Position numbers and translations under genes: made by a program. From contig NZ_JAPDDS010000001.1 of NCBI RefSeq assembly GCF_025950085.1, positions 786,608 through 850,607 on the forward strand: a stretch of DNA of 64,000 nucleotides. Reading direction: 5' to 3'. This DNA is from Luteolibacter flavescens. GTDB lineage: Bacteria; Verrucomicrobiota; Verrucomicrobiia; Verrucomicrobiales; Akkermansiaceae. Shown piece by piece: positions 1 through 9,487 of this stretch. Under the pieces are notes generated by a model. It saw only the letters and a program-made list of their open reading frames with translations. It was not told the DNA's origin and did not search any database. The stretch's first letter is position 1; every line of letters starts with the position of its first letter.

Positions 1-428
1 TCGGGCGACTGGACCGCAATACCTCCGGGCTGGTGCTGCTGACGAATGACGGACGATGGTCGAAGGCATTGATGGATCCGGCCAAGAAGGTGCCGAAGGT
101 CTATCGCGTGCAAACCCGCGATCCGATCCCCGCGGAAGCCGTGGCTGCGTTTGCGGAGGGCTTCTACTTCCATACAGAGGACCTGGTGACGCGACCCGCG
201 AAGCTGGAAATCATCGGCGAGCGCGAAGCCCGCCTGACGCTTCACGAGGGGCGCTATCATCAGATCAAGCGGATGTTCCACCGCGTCGGAAATCTGGTCA
301 CCGGACTGCACCGCGAGCAGATCGGGGAGCTGGCCTTGCCCGATGATCTGGAGTCGGGACAGTGGCGACTCTTGAGCAAAGAGGAAGCGGGAAGATGCAG
401 GGGCGAAGCAGCGACGGGACCCTGCTGA
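1..428 (+). CDS. rsuA: 16S rRNA pseudouridine synthase, RsuA type (5' truncated by window edge)
   Basis: Isomerises a uridine of 16S rRNA to pseudouridine (U516 in the E. coli enzyme). The reading frame is open from base 3 and begins inside the catalytic motif GRLDRNTSGL, whose Asp is the nucleophile of this family, then continues LLTNDG. The later stretch EGRYHQIKRMF followed by GN and LHRE is the RsuA-type C-terminal signature and is the reason for choosing RsuA over RluB, RluE or RluF. The N-terminal S4 RNA-binding domain lies outside the window. It ends in TGA and is followed by 150 bases without a gene. Confidence 0.88.
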   Translation, partial: GRLDRNTSGLVLLTNDGRWSKALMDPAKKVPKVYRVQTRDPIPAEAVAAFAEGFYFHTEDLVTRPAKLEIIGEREARLTLHEGRYHQIKRMFHRVGNLVTGLHREQIGELALPDDLESGQWRLLSKEEAGRCRGEAATGPC

Positions 429-578
429 GCTACATTTCACCCAAGCTTGGCGATGCCGGGGACCGATAGTTTGGAACCGCGTGACGTCCGGGGGATAGGC
501 AATCCTGCGTACGCCAAAGATCTCGACCCAAAAATCATCAAGATATAAAAGAATGTCTCAATCGCCCCCTTGGCGTTT

Positions 579-3500
579 ATGGCATTCCAACCCTTCCTCC
601 GGCGTCTCTGCGCCACCCTTCTCCTGCTCATCCTGGGAAGCTCGCTCGCCGGAGCGTCGATCCAGGAGGTCCGCGGCCTATACTCTTTCAGCGGGAATCT
701 GAACTCGCGGTGGAACTTCCAGTCGCCCCTCGCGGCAGGCAACTTCACCCCCGTGTATGGCACCGAGACCATGCCCACCGGCGGCGCGTCGCTGAAGCTG
801 GAATTGCCGGCCCTCACCTCCAACCAGTCCCTCCAACTGAGAAACTGGGCGGCTTCCAACAATGGAGCGGGAATCAATGGCGGAGGCGCGGCCACCCGCA
901 CGAACCGGTGGACGCTGGTGATGGACATCAAGCCCACCCTGGGTGCGACATGGACGTCCATCCTCCAGACCGACGTCGGGAACACCACCGATGCCGAGAT
1001 CTTCCTCAACTCCTCCGGGCGCGTCTTCATCCGCGGCTATGTGGGTGCCGCCGGCACCATCGTGCCGAACCAATGGCAACGCCTTGCCTTCGTCTGCAAC
1101 AATGACGGTGCGGGAGGCCCCCTCTCCATCACCGCCTATGTGAATGGCACGCTGCTCGGCACCTCCACCACGACCACGCCACTGGACGGAGACTTCTCGC
1201 TCGGACCCGCCGCCCACCTCTTCACCGATGACAACAATGAGACGAGTCCGAACCAGATCAACACGCTCGGCTTCTGGACTCATCCTCTGAGCGCTGCCGA
1301 GATCGCTGCCATGGGCGGTGCCCAGGGAACCGCGCCAGAGATCCAGTGGCCATCCATGCCTTCGGCGACGGCCATGCCCGGCCTCACGGGAAAGCTGAAC
1401 TTCGGCAGCTTCCAACTCGTGCTGCCGAATTCCGGCTTCCAGATGGGCTCCGGGACCGTCGCCTTCAACGGGGCAAATGCGTACGTCGCGGCATTTCCGA
1501 ATTACTTTCTCAGTGGCACACGGGCCGTGCGTCTCGCGGCTAACGGCGACCTGATCTACACCGGCCCGGACACCACCCTCAGCTTCACCGGTGGCGGCTC
1601 CGTCCGGCTGAACAACGTGCTGATGAATCCCGGCACGATCACCCTCAGCACGACGGGCGCGATCGCATCGAACTACCAATGCACCCTGCCCATCGGCATG
1701 GGAGTCACCACCTCTCCGAAAGGTAGGAAGCTGGCCCAGATCGCCAACAACGGACCGCGGGGTCTGACGTCGGGATTCACCCCGACCGGCGGTGCCATCA
1801 CCCTGAGTTCCTCGAGCTTCGGCTTCACGGGAGGCCAGACCCTGTATCTCTCGGTCGAAAATTTCCCGGTTCGCTACACCGTCCCTTCGATCACGTGGGC
1901 TCCAAGCTCGGGCGCCTTCCAGGTTCCGGCTTCGTCCACCCCCGCCTTTGACCGGCAATACGAGAGGATATGCCTGGAGGAGTGGAACGCCATCTCCGGC
2001 GTGCAGGGAGATCCCCGTCCGTCCAATGACGACTCCTTCGCCTTCGTGACAAACACGTCCCTCATGGTCTTTGACACAAATGCCAGCGGGTTGCCGCGAC
2101 TGCGTGAGGGGACTTTCAATTTCACCACGGGATCTTCCACCGGCTTCGAGTCGCACTTCCCGCGCGGCGCGAGGCTGCGCTGGAGTCTCGGCGGGAGCTC
2201 GATGCTTCGCTACGTCGCCGGAGCGATCGATGGCAGCGTGAGCCACCTCTTCGAGGGCACCACCGCATCGCTCTCCGTCCGGCGGGACAGCCCGGAAAGC
2301 GGTTGCGGTATCCTCGCCGGGAACAGGACCTTCTCCTTCACCCCGCCGGATCACTGGAAATTCACGCGCGACGGAGGACTCCACGCCCAAGTCACGGTTG
2401 GCAATTCCATCGAGTGGGGAGCGATCGATGCCTCCACCTTCGCGCACCGGACCAATTCGGGGTTCGCCACGGGTGGCTTCCTGATGGCGGGGAATTGCCT
2501 CCGCTCCGAAAATTCGACGGGCATCAACATCATCCACCGCCCTGCCGCGCTGCTGCTCTCCGGCAATGGCAACGGGACCGTGCCTGACACCGTGGTCGAG
2601 CGTCCGGGAACCGCTGCCTATTACACAGGGGCGGCCGATTACCCGGGGCTGAACCTTCGGGCTCCTTCCAATGGATCCATGACGGCCACCAGCCGGCTCG
2701 CAGGCACGCCGCTGACCTACTCGCTGCGCGGAGCCAGCAAGTTCAACCTGCGCCCGGCAGGAGTGACCGGCGTGCTGGATGCCGTGACCCAGACACCCGG
2801 TCCCGGGCAGAGCTATCCGATCAGCACCGTGCTGGCGGGCTATGCGGTGGGGCTTTCCGATATCCGCCTCTCCTTCCTCGACGGGGCAAACGTGGGCTCC
2901 GGTGTGAACGGTGCCTTCAATCTCCCTGCCCCTGCCATGCTCACGAATCTGGCGGTCGAGCGCCTGCGCTTCGGACAGCGGGGGGAATTGCTCGATGCCA
3001 CCTTCCCGAACTCCAACGAGATGACGCTGGGCTACTGGGGCTGCAAGCTCACCCCCCGCGCGATCCACTTCGCCCTGCCGGACACGGCTTGCCCCTCGCC
3101 ATCACAGTCAACGCTCATCCTCGGCTCGGAGGTGAAGCTGCCCGCTCTTTCAGACCAGGCATTCCACGGGAACATCGGCGTGAAAGCCAACGGCCACACG
3201 GTCACCCCGAATGACAACCTGGTGCTGAACAACGGAGAGAAGGTGACGAGCCGCCTGCGACCGCCGTCGCAACTCAAGCTGAAGGGCCCGGGGACCACCA
3301 CCTATCCCTTCACCCCCTGCTCCACGGGTGCCTACTTGAATGAATACTCGAATGTCGTTCCTCAGGGTTTCGTGGTGCTTCCCGGCGAGATCGACGTGCC
3401 CTTCTTCCGCAGCCTGCGCACCGTGATCCACGCGAAATCGAGCGCAGGAGCCACCACTGCCAGCAGCCTCAGGATCTTCGCCGGGGACACCCCTACCTTC

Positions 3501-5699
3501 AATTTCTTCGGCGCTGCCGAGCCGGACGGAGGAAATCTCGGTCATCCGATCGGAACTAATCCTGATGGAGTCCCGCTGCCGGCTCCTAATGCACGGCGCG
3601 AGTTGTGGGATCTCATCAAGTTCGATCTCCCCGTGGAATGGAACGACCTTACCCGTCGATTCGTTGGAGAGCCGAAGCAGGACGACCTCGTCCTCTTCAA
3701 ACTCGACCAACGTTGCACGAGCCTCGGTCCGAAAGTCGCGGAGATCAATTTCGGTGCATCGATCGATCCTGATGCGATTTCGATCAGCACCGCGAAACTC
3801 TTCGACAGCTTGGGGGCCGACTCGTCCGGGCTCCTGGGCCAGATCGTAAGCAATCTCAATGACGCCGGCGGAAGCGGCAGCGCCTTCTCCTCCGCCTTGG
3901 ACAAGCTGCTGTCGGCAGAAAAGCTCAATGACGACCTCCTCGCCATCCTGGTGCCAGGCCTGGAGTCGGCTCTCGATACGCCTGCTGACGCCCTCTACAA
4001 GGCCTTGGCCAAAAGATACGAAGACTTTGGTAGCGCAACCTACAGATCGGGAGGCCAAGAGGTGGATACCATCTTCAACAACGCCATAGCTGGCACCAGG
4101 GGCCAAATCTCCGCGCTCCCCGACGCGGAATGGGGCCAGTCGATCCGGGCATCCCTCGAAGATGCGATCGGCGTGTGCGACCAATTGCTCGTTCTGACCG
4201 ACAATGCGGACAGGGTCCTCGCCATTTCCATGGCCATCGCGAGTTTGGATGAGCCGATAGCCCCACCTCCGGGATTTGTCCAAACGCTACAGGATCTCAA
4301 ATCGTCGGTCACCGAATTACGGAAGACCTTGGCCAACATTCAGGACACCTTCGATGGCGGGTCGTCCATCGATCTCCTCAATAGCACGATCAGCAATGAC
4401 GGAACCGTCGAGCTCTGGTTGCAACAGGCAATCAAGCAACTGAAGGATGATTGGGTGAGCCGTATCGACGACCCGATGGGCGCGGACTTCTTCAAACCGG
4501 ATGCCCGTAGGCAAGAATTCATCGCTGCTTTCAAGAAGGCGGTGAGTGCTGGCTTCCTGGGATCATCCACGGCACACAGGCTCCGTTCGGCAATCTCCGC
4601 CACGACGGACGACGCCCTCTATCAGCTTCGCGGGTCTTTCGATGGTGTCATCTCGACCGCGAATCTCGCCGCTCAGTCCGTCTTTCCCCTTCCCGATACG
4701 ACCGTCCAGACACTCGGAGCCATCTCGGAAGTCTTCCAAGGTGCGTCGATGACCGGCTATGCGCGCATCAATGGCGACTCGCTCCAGGAGATACGGTTGG
4801 ATGGAAACCTGAAGCTCAAGATGCCGGACGACATGACCATCCAGGCGTGGTTCCACCTCCGGGACGTAGATGGATCCATGCCAGGCGATGGGACACTTTC
4901 GCCAGGCACCGTGAAGACCGTGGTGGAAGTCGGCGCCAGCGCTCCGCTGGATTTCCTCGGCCAGAAGGCGCAGGCCACGGCAGAGATGCGCGTCGGCATC
5001 GGTGCCAATGGCCCCGTGATGGTGAGCGGCTGCATCGGCACGAAGGGCAACCTGGACTTCCAATCAATCCGCGTGAAGGAAGCCCAGTTCGGCGTGGGGA
5101 TCGGCGCACTCGATGCCTACGTCTTCGCCAAGGCGGCGGGAGAGCTCAACGCCGCGGCGTTTGCCATGAGCGCGGAGGCAGCCCTTTTCTTTGGAAAGAC
5201 CTCGACCATCCAACCCATCCAGAAGGTCAATCCGAACATCGCGGCCCTGTTGACGGCTCTCGATGTCACCACTCCCGAGACAGGGGGGCCGCTCTACGGT
5301 GCCTACATGTTTGCCTACGGCGACTTCTCGGTGCTGTCCTTGCTCGGGATACCACCAAGCTGCCTCCTCGATCTGCGGGTGGGCGGTGGCCAGGGATACT
5401 ACGGCTTCTACCGTCCCGGTGCCTCCACCCTCGCGGGGATGCAGTTCGCCTATGGGGTCCGGGGTCAGGTGCTGTGCCTGCTGGACATCAGCGGCCGCCT
5501 CGACGGCTACATCGCCGGTGCCGTGGCGAACGAAGATATCAGCTTCAACTCCATGAAGGCGGCCGGACGCATGATAGCCACGCTCTCGGGCGAGATCGGC
5601 ATCAGCCCCTTCAGCTACGATTGGAAGAAGAACTTCTCCGTGGATGTCATCTTCAACGCTGCCGCCGACCCGAAGACCTCCTGGTCGATTCACTACTAA
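579..5699 (+). CDS. Giant secreted protein with N-terminal LamG-like domain
   Basis: A 1706-residue exported protein of unknown function. Residues 1-27 form a signal peptide (arginines, a leucine run, then AGA). Residues about 45-250 look like a LamG/concanavalin-A-like jelly roll (TLVMDIKPTL, then WQRLAFVCNN, then a strand with YVNGTLLGT and the ending LSAAEIAAM). Residues 250-1060 are Gly/Ser/Thr-rich beta sequence; about 1065-1385 are helix-rich; the last 320 residues are Gly- and aromatic-rich and end in WSIHY. I chose ATG 579 over a TTG nine bases upstream because it begins right at the signal peptide. A TATAAA at 544-549 could be a -10 box, but its -35 is poor. First gene of a three-gene unit (15 bases to the next). 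No enzymatic motif is recognised. Confidence 0.7.
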   Translation: MAFQPFLRRLCATLLLLILGSSLAGASIQEVRGLYSFSGNLNSRWNFQSPLAAGNFTPVYGTETMPTGGASLKLELPALTSNQSLQLRNWAASNNGAGINGGGAATRTNRWTLVMDIKPTLGATWTSILQTDVGNTTDAEIFLNSSGRVFIRGYVGAAGTIVPNQWQRLAFVCNNDGAGGPLSITAYVNGTLLGTSTTTTPLDGDFSLGPAAHLFTDDNNETSPNQINTLGFWTHPLSAAEIAAMGGAQGTAPEIQWPSMPSATAMPGLTGKLNFGSFQLVLPNSGFQMGSGTVAFNGANAYVAAFPNYFLSGTRAVRLAANGDLIYTGPDTTLSFTGGGSVRLNNVLMNPGTITLSTTGAIASNYQCTLPIGMGVTTSPKGRKLAQIANNGPRGLTSGFTPTGGAITLSSSSFGFTGGQTLYLSVENFPVRYTVPSITWAPSSGAFQVPASSTPAFDRQYERICLEEWNAISGVQGDPRPSNDDSFAFVTNTSLMVFDTNASGLPRLREGTFNFTTGSSTGFESHFPRGARLRWSLGGSSMLRYVAGAIDGSVSHLFEGTTASLSVRRDSPESGCGILAGNRTFSFTPPDHWKFTRDGGLHAQVTVGNSIEWGAIDASTFAHRTNSGFATGGFLMAGNCLRSENSTGINIIHRPAALLLSGNGNGTVPDTVVERPGTAAYYTGAADYPGLNLRAPSNGSMTATSRLAGTPLTYSLRGASKFNLRPAGVTGVLDAVTQTPGPGQSYPISTVLAGYAVGLSDIRLSFLDGANVGSGVNGAFNLPAPAMLTNLAVERLRFGQRGELLDATFPNSNEMTLGYWGCKLTPRAIHFALPDTACPSPSQSTLILGSEVKLPALSDQAFHGNIGVKANGHTVTPNDNLVLNNGEKVTSRLRPPSQLKLKGPGTTTYPFTPCSTGAYLNEYSNVVPQGFVVLPGEIDVPFFRSLRTVIHAKSSAGATTASSLRIFAGDTPTFNFFGAAEPDGGNLGHPIGTNPDGVPLPAPNARRELWDLIKFDLPVEWNDLTRRFVGEPKQDDLVLFKLDQRCTSLGPKVAEINFGASIDPDAISISTAKLFDSLGADSSGLLGQIVSNLNDAGGSGSAFSSALDKLLSAEKLNDDLLAILVPGLESALDTPADALYKALAKRYEDFGSATYRSGGQEVDTIFNNAIAGTRGQISALPDAEWGQSIRASLEDAIGVCDQLLVLTDNADRVLAISMAIASLDEPIAPPPGFVQTLQDLKSSVTELRKTLANIQDTFDGGSSIDLLNSTISNDGTVELWLQQAIKQLKDDWVSRIDDPMGADFFKPDARRQEFIAAFKKAVSAGFLGSSTAHRLRSAISATTDDALYQLRGSFDGVISTANLAAQSVFPLPDTTVQTLGAISEVFQGASMTGYARINGDSLQEIRLDGNLKLKMPDDMTIQAWFHLRDVDGSMPGDGTLSPGTVKTVVEVGASAPLDFLGQKAQATAEMRVGIGANGPVMVSGCIGTKGNLDFQSIRVKEAQFGVGIGALDAYVFAKAAGELNAAAFAMSAEAALFFGKTSTIQPIQKVNPNIAALLTALDVTTPETGGPLYGAYMFAYGDFSVLSLLGIPPSCLLDLRVGGGQGYYGFYRPGASTLAGMQFAYGVRGQVLCLLDISGRLDGYIAGAVANEDISFNSMKAAGRMIATLSGEIGISPFSYDWKKNFSVDVIFNAAADPKTSWSIHY

Positions 5700-5714
5700 T
5701 TTTCTAGTAATTCC

Positions 5715-8700
5715 ATGTTCCGGACCCTCCGAGTGATCCTCCTGGCGCTCGTGGCCGCCCACGGCAGCCTTGCCCTGGCCGCACCACCCGCAAAGATCGT
5801 CCTGCCCGACAACCTCGCCACCACGGCGACAGGCAAGACCGTCGTCGGCAAATCGTGGCTGTATCTGGTGATCCAGCCGAGCGATCCCGCGGCGATCAGC
5901 GGGAAGACCTTCCGCGTCTATCTGAAAAACGCCGGCATCAATGCAGGCGGGACCTTCACTCCCATCGGAGACATCAAGCCGGTCACCGATCCCGCCACCG
6001 TGGGAGTGATGCTCCAGCGCGCGTGGACGCTGGGCGACACGGAGGCAAACATCTCCGCCATCGCCCAAGACCTCACGAACCAGTGGAAGACCGCCGGGCA
6101 ACTGGTGCCACCCACCCTGCCCGGCAAGATGGCCGCGCTGGTGAACCGCAGCAACCAATCCACGAATGACGCGATCACGCTGCGCCAACTGGCGATCAGC
6201 CACCCCGCCTTTCGCATGCCGCTGGGACTTGCCTGGGGAGGCCCGATCGCCCCGGCCCCCGGAACCCTCTGCACCGCGGAGGTGCGCCAGCTCACACCCG
6301 GAGGAGAGGATGCCGGTGTGGTGGGAAGGTGTGAATTCACCGCCGGCCAGGCGACCGCACTGGTCGCGCCAGGCAAGCCAGTCCAAGTGGCGGACCTCAC
6401 CGCCGAGGGCGACCTCACCGTGAAGCTGCGCTGGGCGCTGCCGACCAATCTCCGCCGCCAAGCGCTCCAGACCGTGGGCTTCCGTGTCTGGCGGGTGCCG
6501 GCCGATGCCACGTTGCCGACCCAGCCGACCCTCGCCCAGGTGCTGGCCGTGCCCGGATCCAAGCAACTCAGCATCGCCCCGATCCTGCTTTCGAAGCTCT
6601 ATAGTTCCGGGAATCCCTCCAGCAGCCCCACGGACGTTTCGAACTTCATCGCCGATCCGACCACGTTTTTCTTCGCGGATGACAATGGCCGGGACCAGAC
6701 AGCCCCGATCGTTCCCACTCCGGCGAGTCCGCCATTCCTGCAAAAGATCGGAACACCCCATCCGGAGAATACTTCCTACAATTACTACGTCGCGGCACTC
6801 GACTGGCTGAAGCAGCCGGGTGCCTTGTCCACGGTGGGCACGGGGACCGCCGTGCGCACCCTGCCCCCGCCCGTGCCCTCCGGCCTCGCTGTCGAGGAGA
6901 TCGCTGCGAGCAACGTCTCTCCCACCACGGCTTTCCGTCTCACCTTCGACTCGAACTCAAATGCGGCTCCCGCCGTCTCCACCCAGCGATACGCCATCTA
7001 TCGCGGAGGCCCCGGAAGCACGTCCCTGGCCCAGCATTCCCATCTCCAGCCCTATCCTCTCCTGCCACCGCCGTCGCCTGCCGTTTCACTGAATCCGCAG
7101 GTCACACTGCCCCACACCGGGGATCGCATCACTCACAACGATACCACCCTCATCTCCACCAACCGGGAGACCGAGACCTATTGGTATAGCGTCCGCGCCA
7201 TCCATGACACGGTGCTGGGTCCTGTCTACTCGGCGCCCAGCCCGCCAATCTTCGCGACCTTCAAGGATCGGATCGGGCCGGTCGCTCCGAATGGATCTTG
7301 GATTGCCGACCACCAGCAGGCAGTGATCCGCGAAGTCTCATACTCGGCCTCCGTCCCGCTTGAAGCTGGCACTTTCACGCCGGGGAAGGGTCGCTACACG
7401 CGCATCCGGGTACGCCGCTCCGATCCCGAGGTACTGTATGCTCATACCATCATTTATGATTCCCGGACCTTGGCTTTCAGTATTGGTCCGCGCATCTATT
7501 TCGCGCCGGGCGAGAATGAAATTCACATCGATGATTTCTGGGAGGACCCCAACGCTTCAAACTTCAGCAGCGCCCGTGTTTTCGCGGTGACCTGTGCCGG
7601 GGCGGACAGCAGATTGAGCTACCTGGCTTGGCGGGAGGTCACCTGGGGCGGTGCCGTTGCAGCTTCCACGACGCATCGGACCGAGATTGTTTTCGAGGGC
7701 AGCACCTCGACCACCACCGGCCTTCTTCCGGCCACCGTTGCCTCGTCGAAAATGCTCATCGATCCCGGAGTGTCCAGTTTCACCCCGAGCGGCTATCAGG
7801 TGCGGGCGACCCTGCCGAATTCACTGCACAATGGCAGGACCGTCATCGCGACGATCACCCGCTCGGGCTTCCCGGCGCGCCGGGTGCTCGGCAAGGTGAC
7901 CACGAACTACGCCGACTTTCCCGATCCCGATCGCCAGGCCTCTGCGGCTCCGGCAAGCTACTCCCTGCGCGTCCTGAGACTCTATCAGAACCACGCCGGA
8001 ACCTCGCCGACCGCCAATGACCTGCCTCCTTCATGGCCGCCGGAACTTCTCTGGCCGCCCTTGGTCGATCACCAGGCCCACTACGCTCCCGGACCGGGGA
8101 ATTCATCCAGTGTCTCGATCACGCTCCCGCTGACGCTGGGGACGAAGGAGTATCGCCTGTATCGCCAGATCGACGGGGGTGAATTGTCACTGATCGGCGA
8201 AGGCATCGCCGATGCGATCTCCACGGCCCAAATCATCATCGCAGATACTCCGAATCAACCGGTCAGTGGTCGGGTCTGCTACTACGCCCAGCTCGTGGAC
8301 CAGAGTGGGAATACCAGCCCGCTCAAGCAACTCGACCCCTGTCTCGACATCCTGGCACCCGCCCCCGTCCCGGTCCTGAATGAACCTGTTCCACTCGGAA
8401 CCACGGCGGGGCCGCAAATGAAGCTGGATTGGTTTTGCCCTCCGAATGGCGTCCGGCGCTTCCTCATCCGGCTGGTGGATCTGACCACGGGCACCGTGGT
8501 CTCCAGCTCCGCGGTGGCCAAGCGGCTCCCGCCGTCCGAGGCCATCTACTTCAATCCCGCGCCGCCCGGACAACAGGGAAACTCCCTGCCTGCCGGCGCC
8601 ATCTTCGCCACCGACCTGACTGCGCCCATGCCCGGCACTGGCGCTCCCGTAGCAGCCACTTCCAGCCACACCGCGACCTTCAACATCGAACTCGATCACG

Positions 8701-9473
8701 AGTATCAGGTGGAAATCATCGCCCAAGGGATCCGGGAGAACGACGTCAAACGCAGCCTGCCACGGAAGTTCACCTGGAAGTCTCCCGTTGCTTCCGGTGC
8801 CGTTGCATGGCCCGCCAGGCCCTTGCCGATCGTGGTGAGAGGAGCCGATCATGTAATGAATATCACCGCGTCCGAGCTTCGGGCGAGCAATCCACGCTTC
8901 GCCGGTGCCTACGCCACACCGAACCGGAATTTCGATGATCAGGTGACGCCCGTGCTTGTGCCCATCGGTGTCATGCCCCTCACGCCAAATGGATTTGGAA
9001 GCGCGCGCTTGGCGCCCCAGGCCGCCTCTCAGGTAGGTTCCTATCCCCAGCTCATACCGAATACCTCATCCAATCGCTACAAGGGTAGCCAGGACCCGAA
9101 TGCCTACCTCATACCCATCTTTTCCTCCGACTCCATATCGAAAGCAGTCCCGATCCTTCCTGCAGTTCTCTACCGGCAGATCGTCTCCGCACAGGGGCTC
9201 AATACCCTCCAGACCGGAGACCTCGTCCAGGTCAGCCCGCTGATCACGAAGATCGCCTGGCGGAACGAGAGTGGCCGGGCTGGGATCGTCGACCCTCTCA
9301 TCGTGACGCTGAACAACCACGTCAATGGCAGCGACCAGGACGCGAGCTTCTGGATTCCGGATACCCATCCTGTCATCGCTGGACACACCTACCGCTACTT
9401 CCTCGTCCGCTTCGGGGATGACCATGAGATCGACCAGGTGATCGACTGCGGAGCCATCACCATTTCTCCCTGA
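5715..9473 (+). CDS. Giant secreted protein, fibronectin-III-like repeats
   Basis: A 1252-residue exported protein. Residues 1-22 are a typical signal peptide ending ALA-APP. The rest is beta-rich, Pro/Thr-rich sequence in which several segments have the Fn3 look: PPPVPSGLAVEE, TYWYSVRAI, YRLYRQIDG, GRVCYYAQLVDQSGN, DHEYQVEII. The recurring theme of a YxVxA or YYAxLVD strand after a loop suggests at least four Fn3-like modules. No catalytic residues or anchoring motif are seen, and it lacks the FYR-type C-terminal end of its downstream neighbour. It starts 15 bases after the LamG protein and ends 14 bases before the next gene, so co-transcription is very likely. A structural, adhesive or substrate-binding role is inference only. 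Confidence 0.65.
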   Translation: MFRTLRVILLALVAAHGSLALAAPPAKIVLPDNLATTATGKTVVGKSWLYLVIQPSDPAAISGKTFRVYLKNAGINAGGTFTPIGDIKPVTDPATVGVMLQRAWTLGDTEANISAIAQDLTNQWKTAGQLVPPTLPGKMAALVNRSNQSTNDAITLRQLAISHPAFRMPLGLAWGGPIAPAPGTLCTAEVRQLTPGGEDAGVVGRCEFTAGQATALVAPGKPVQVADLTAEGDLTVKLRWALPTNLRRQALQTVGFRVWRVPADATLPTQPTLAQVLAVPGSKQLSIAPILLSKLYSSGNPSSSPTDVSNFIADPTTFFFADDNGRDQTAPIVPTPASPPFLQKIGTPHPENTSYNYYVAALDWLKQPGALSTVGTGTAVRTLPPPVPSGLAVEEIAASNVSPTTAFRLTFDSNSNAAPAVSTQRYAIYRGGPGSTSLAQHSHLQPYPLLPPPSPAVSLNPQVTLPHTGDRITHNDTTLISTNRETETYWYSVRAIHDTVLGPVYSAPSPPIFATFKDRIGPVAPNGSWIADHQQAVIREVSYSASVPLEAGTFTPGKGRYTRIRVRRSDPEVLYAHTIIYDSRTLAFSIGPRIYFAPGENEIHIDDFWEDPNASNFSSARVFAVTCAGADSRLSYLAWREVTWGGAVAASTTHRTEIVFEGSTSTTTGLLPATVASSKMLIDPGVSSFTPSGYQVRATLPNSLHNGRTVIATITRSGFPARRVLGKVTTNYADFPDPDRQASAAPASYSLRVLRLYQNHAGTSPTANDLPPSWPPELLWPPLVDHQAHYAPGPGNSSSVSITLPLTLGTKEYRLYRQIDGGELSLIGEGIADAISTAQIIIADTPNQPVSGRVCYYAQLVDQSGNTSPLKQLDPCLDILAPAPVPVLNEPVPLGTTAGPQMKLDWFCPPNGVRRFLIRLVDLTTGTVVSSSAVAKRLPPSEAIYFNPAPPGQQGNSLPAGAIFATDLTAPMPGTGAPVAATSSHTATFNIELDHEYQVEIIAQGIRENDVKRSLPRKFTWKSPVASGAVAWPARPLPIVVRGADHVMNITASELRASNPRFAGAYATPNRNFDDQVTPVLVPIGVMPLTPNGFGSARLAPQAASQVGSYPQLIPNTSSNRYKGSQDPNAYLIPIFSSDSISKAVPILPAVLYRQIVSAQGLNTLQTGDLVQVSPLITKIAWRNESGRAGIVDPLIVTLNNHVNGSDQDASFWIPDTHPVIAGHTYRYFLVRFGDDHEIDQVIDCGAITISP

Positions 9474-9487
9474 CCACCCGCCCGCCG

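Noticed and set aside
678..3068. A minus-strand frame of 796 codons inside the LamG protein gene
   Set aside because: Low-complexity Gly/Arg/Glu composition without motifs; antisense to a well-formed exported protein.
5064..6761. A minus-strand frame of 565 codons across two secreted-protein genes
   Set aside because: Arg/Gly/His-rich composition and no domain; it crosses the gap between two signal-peptide genes and is a shadow.
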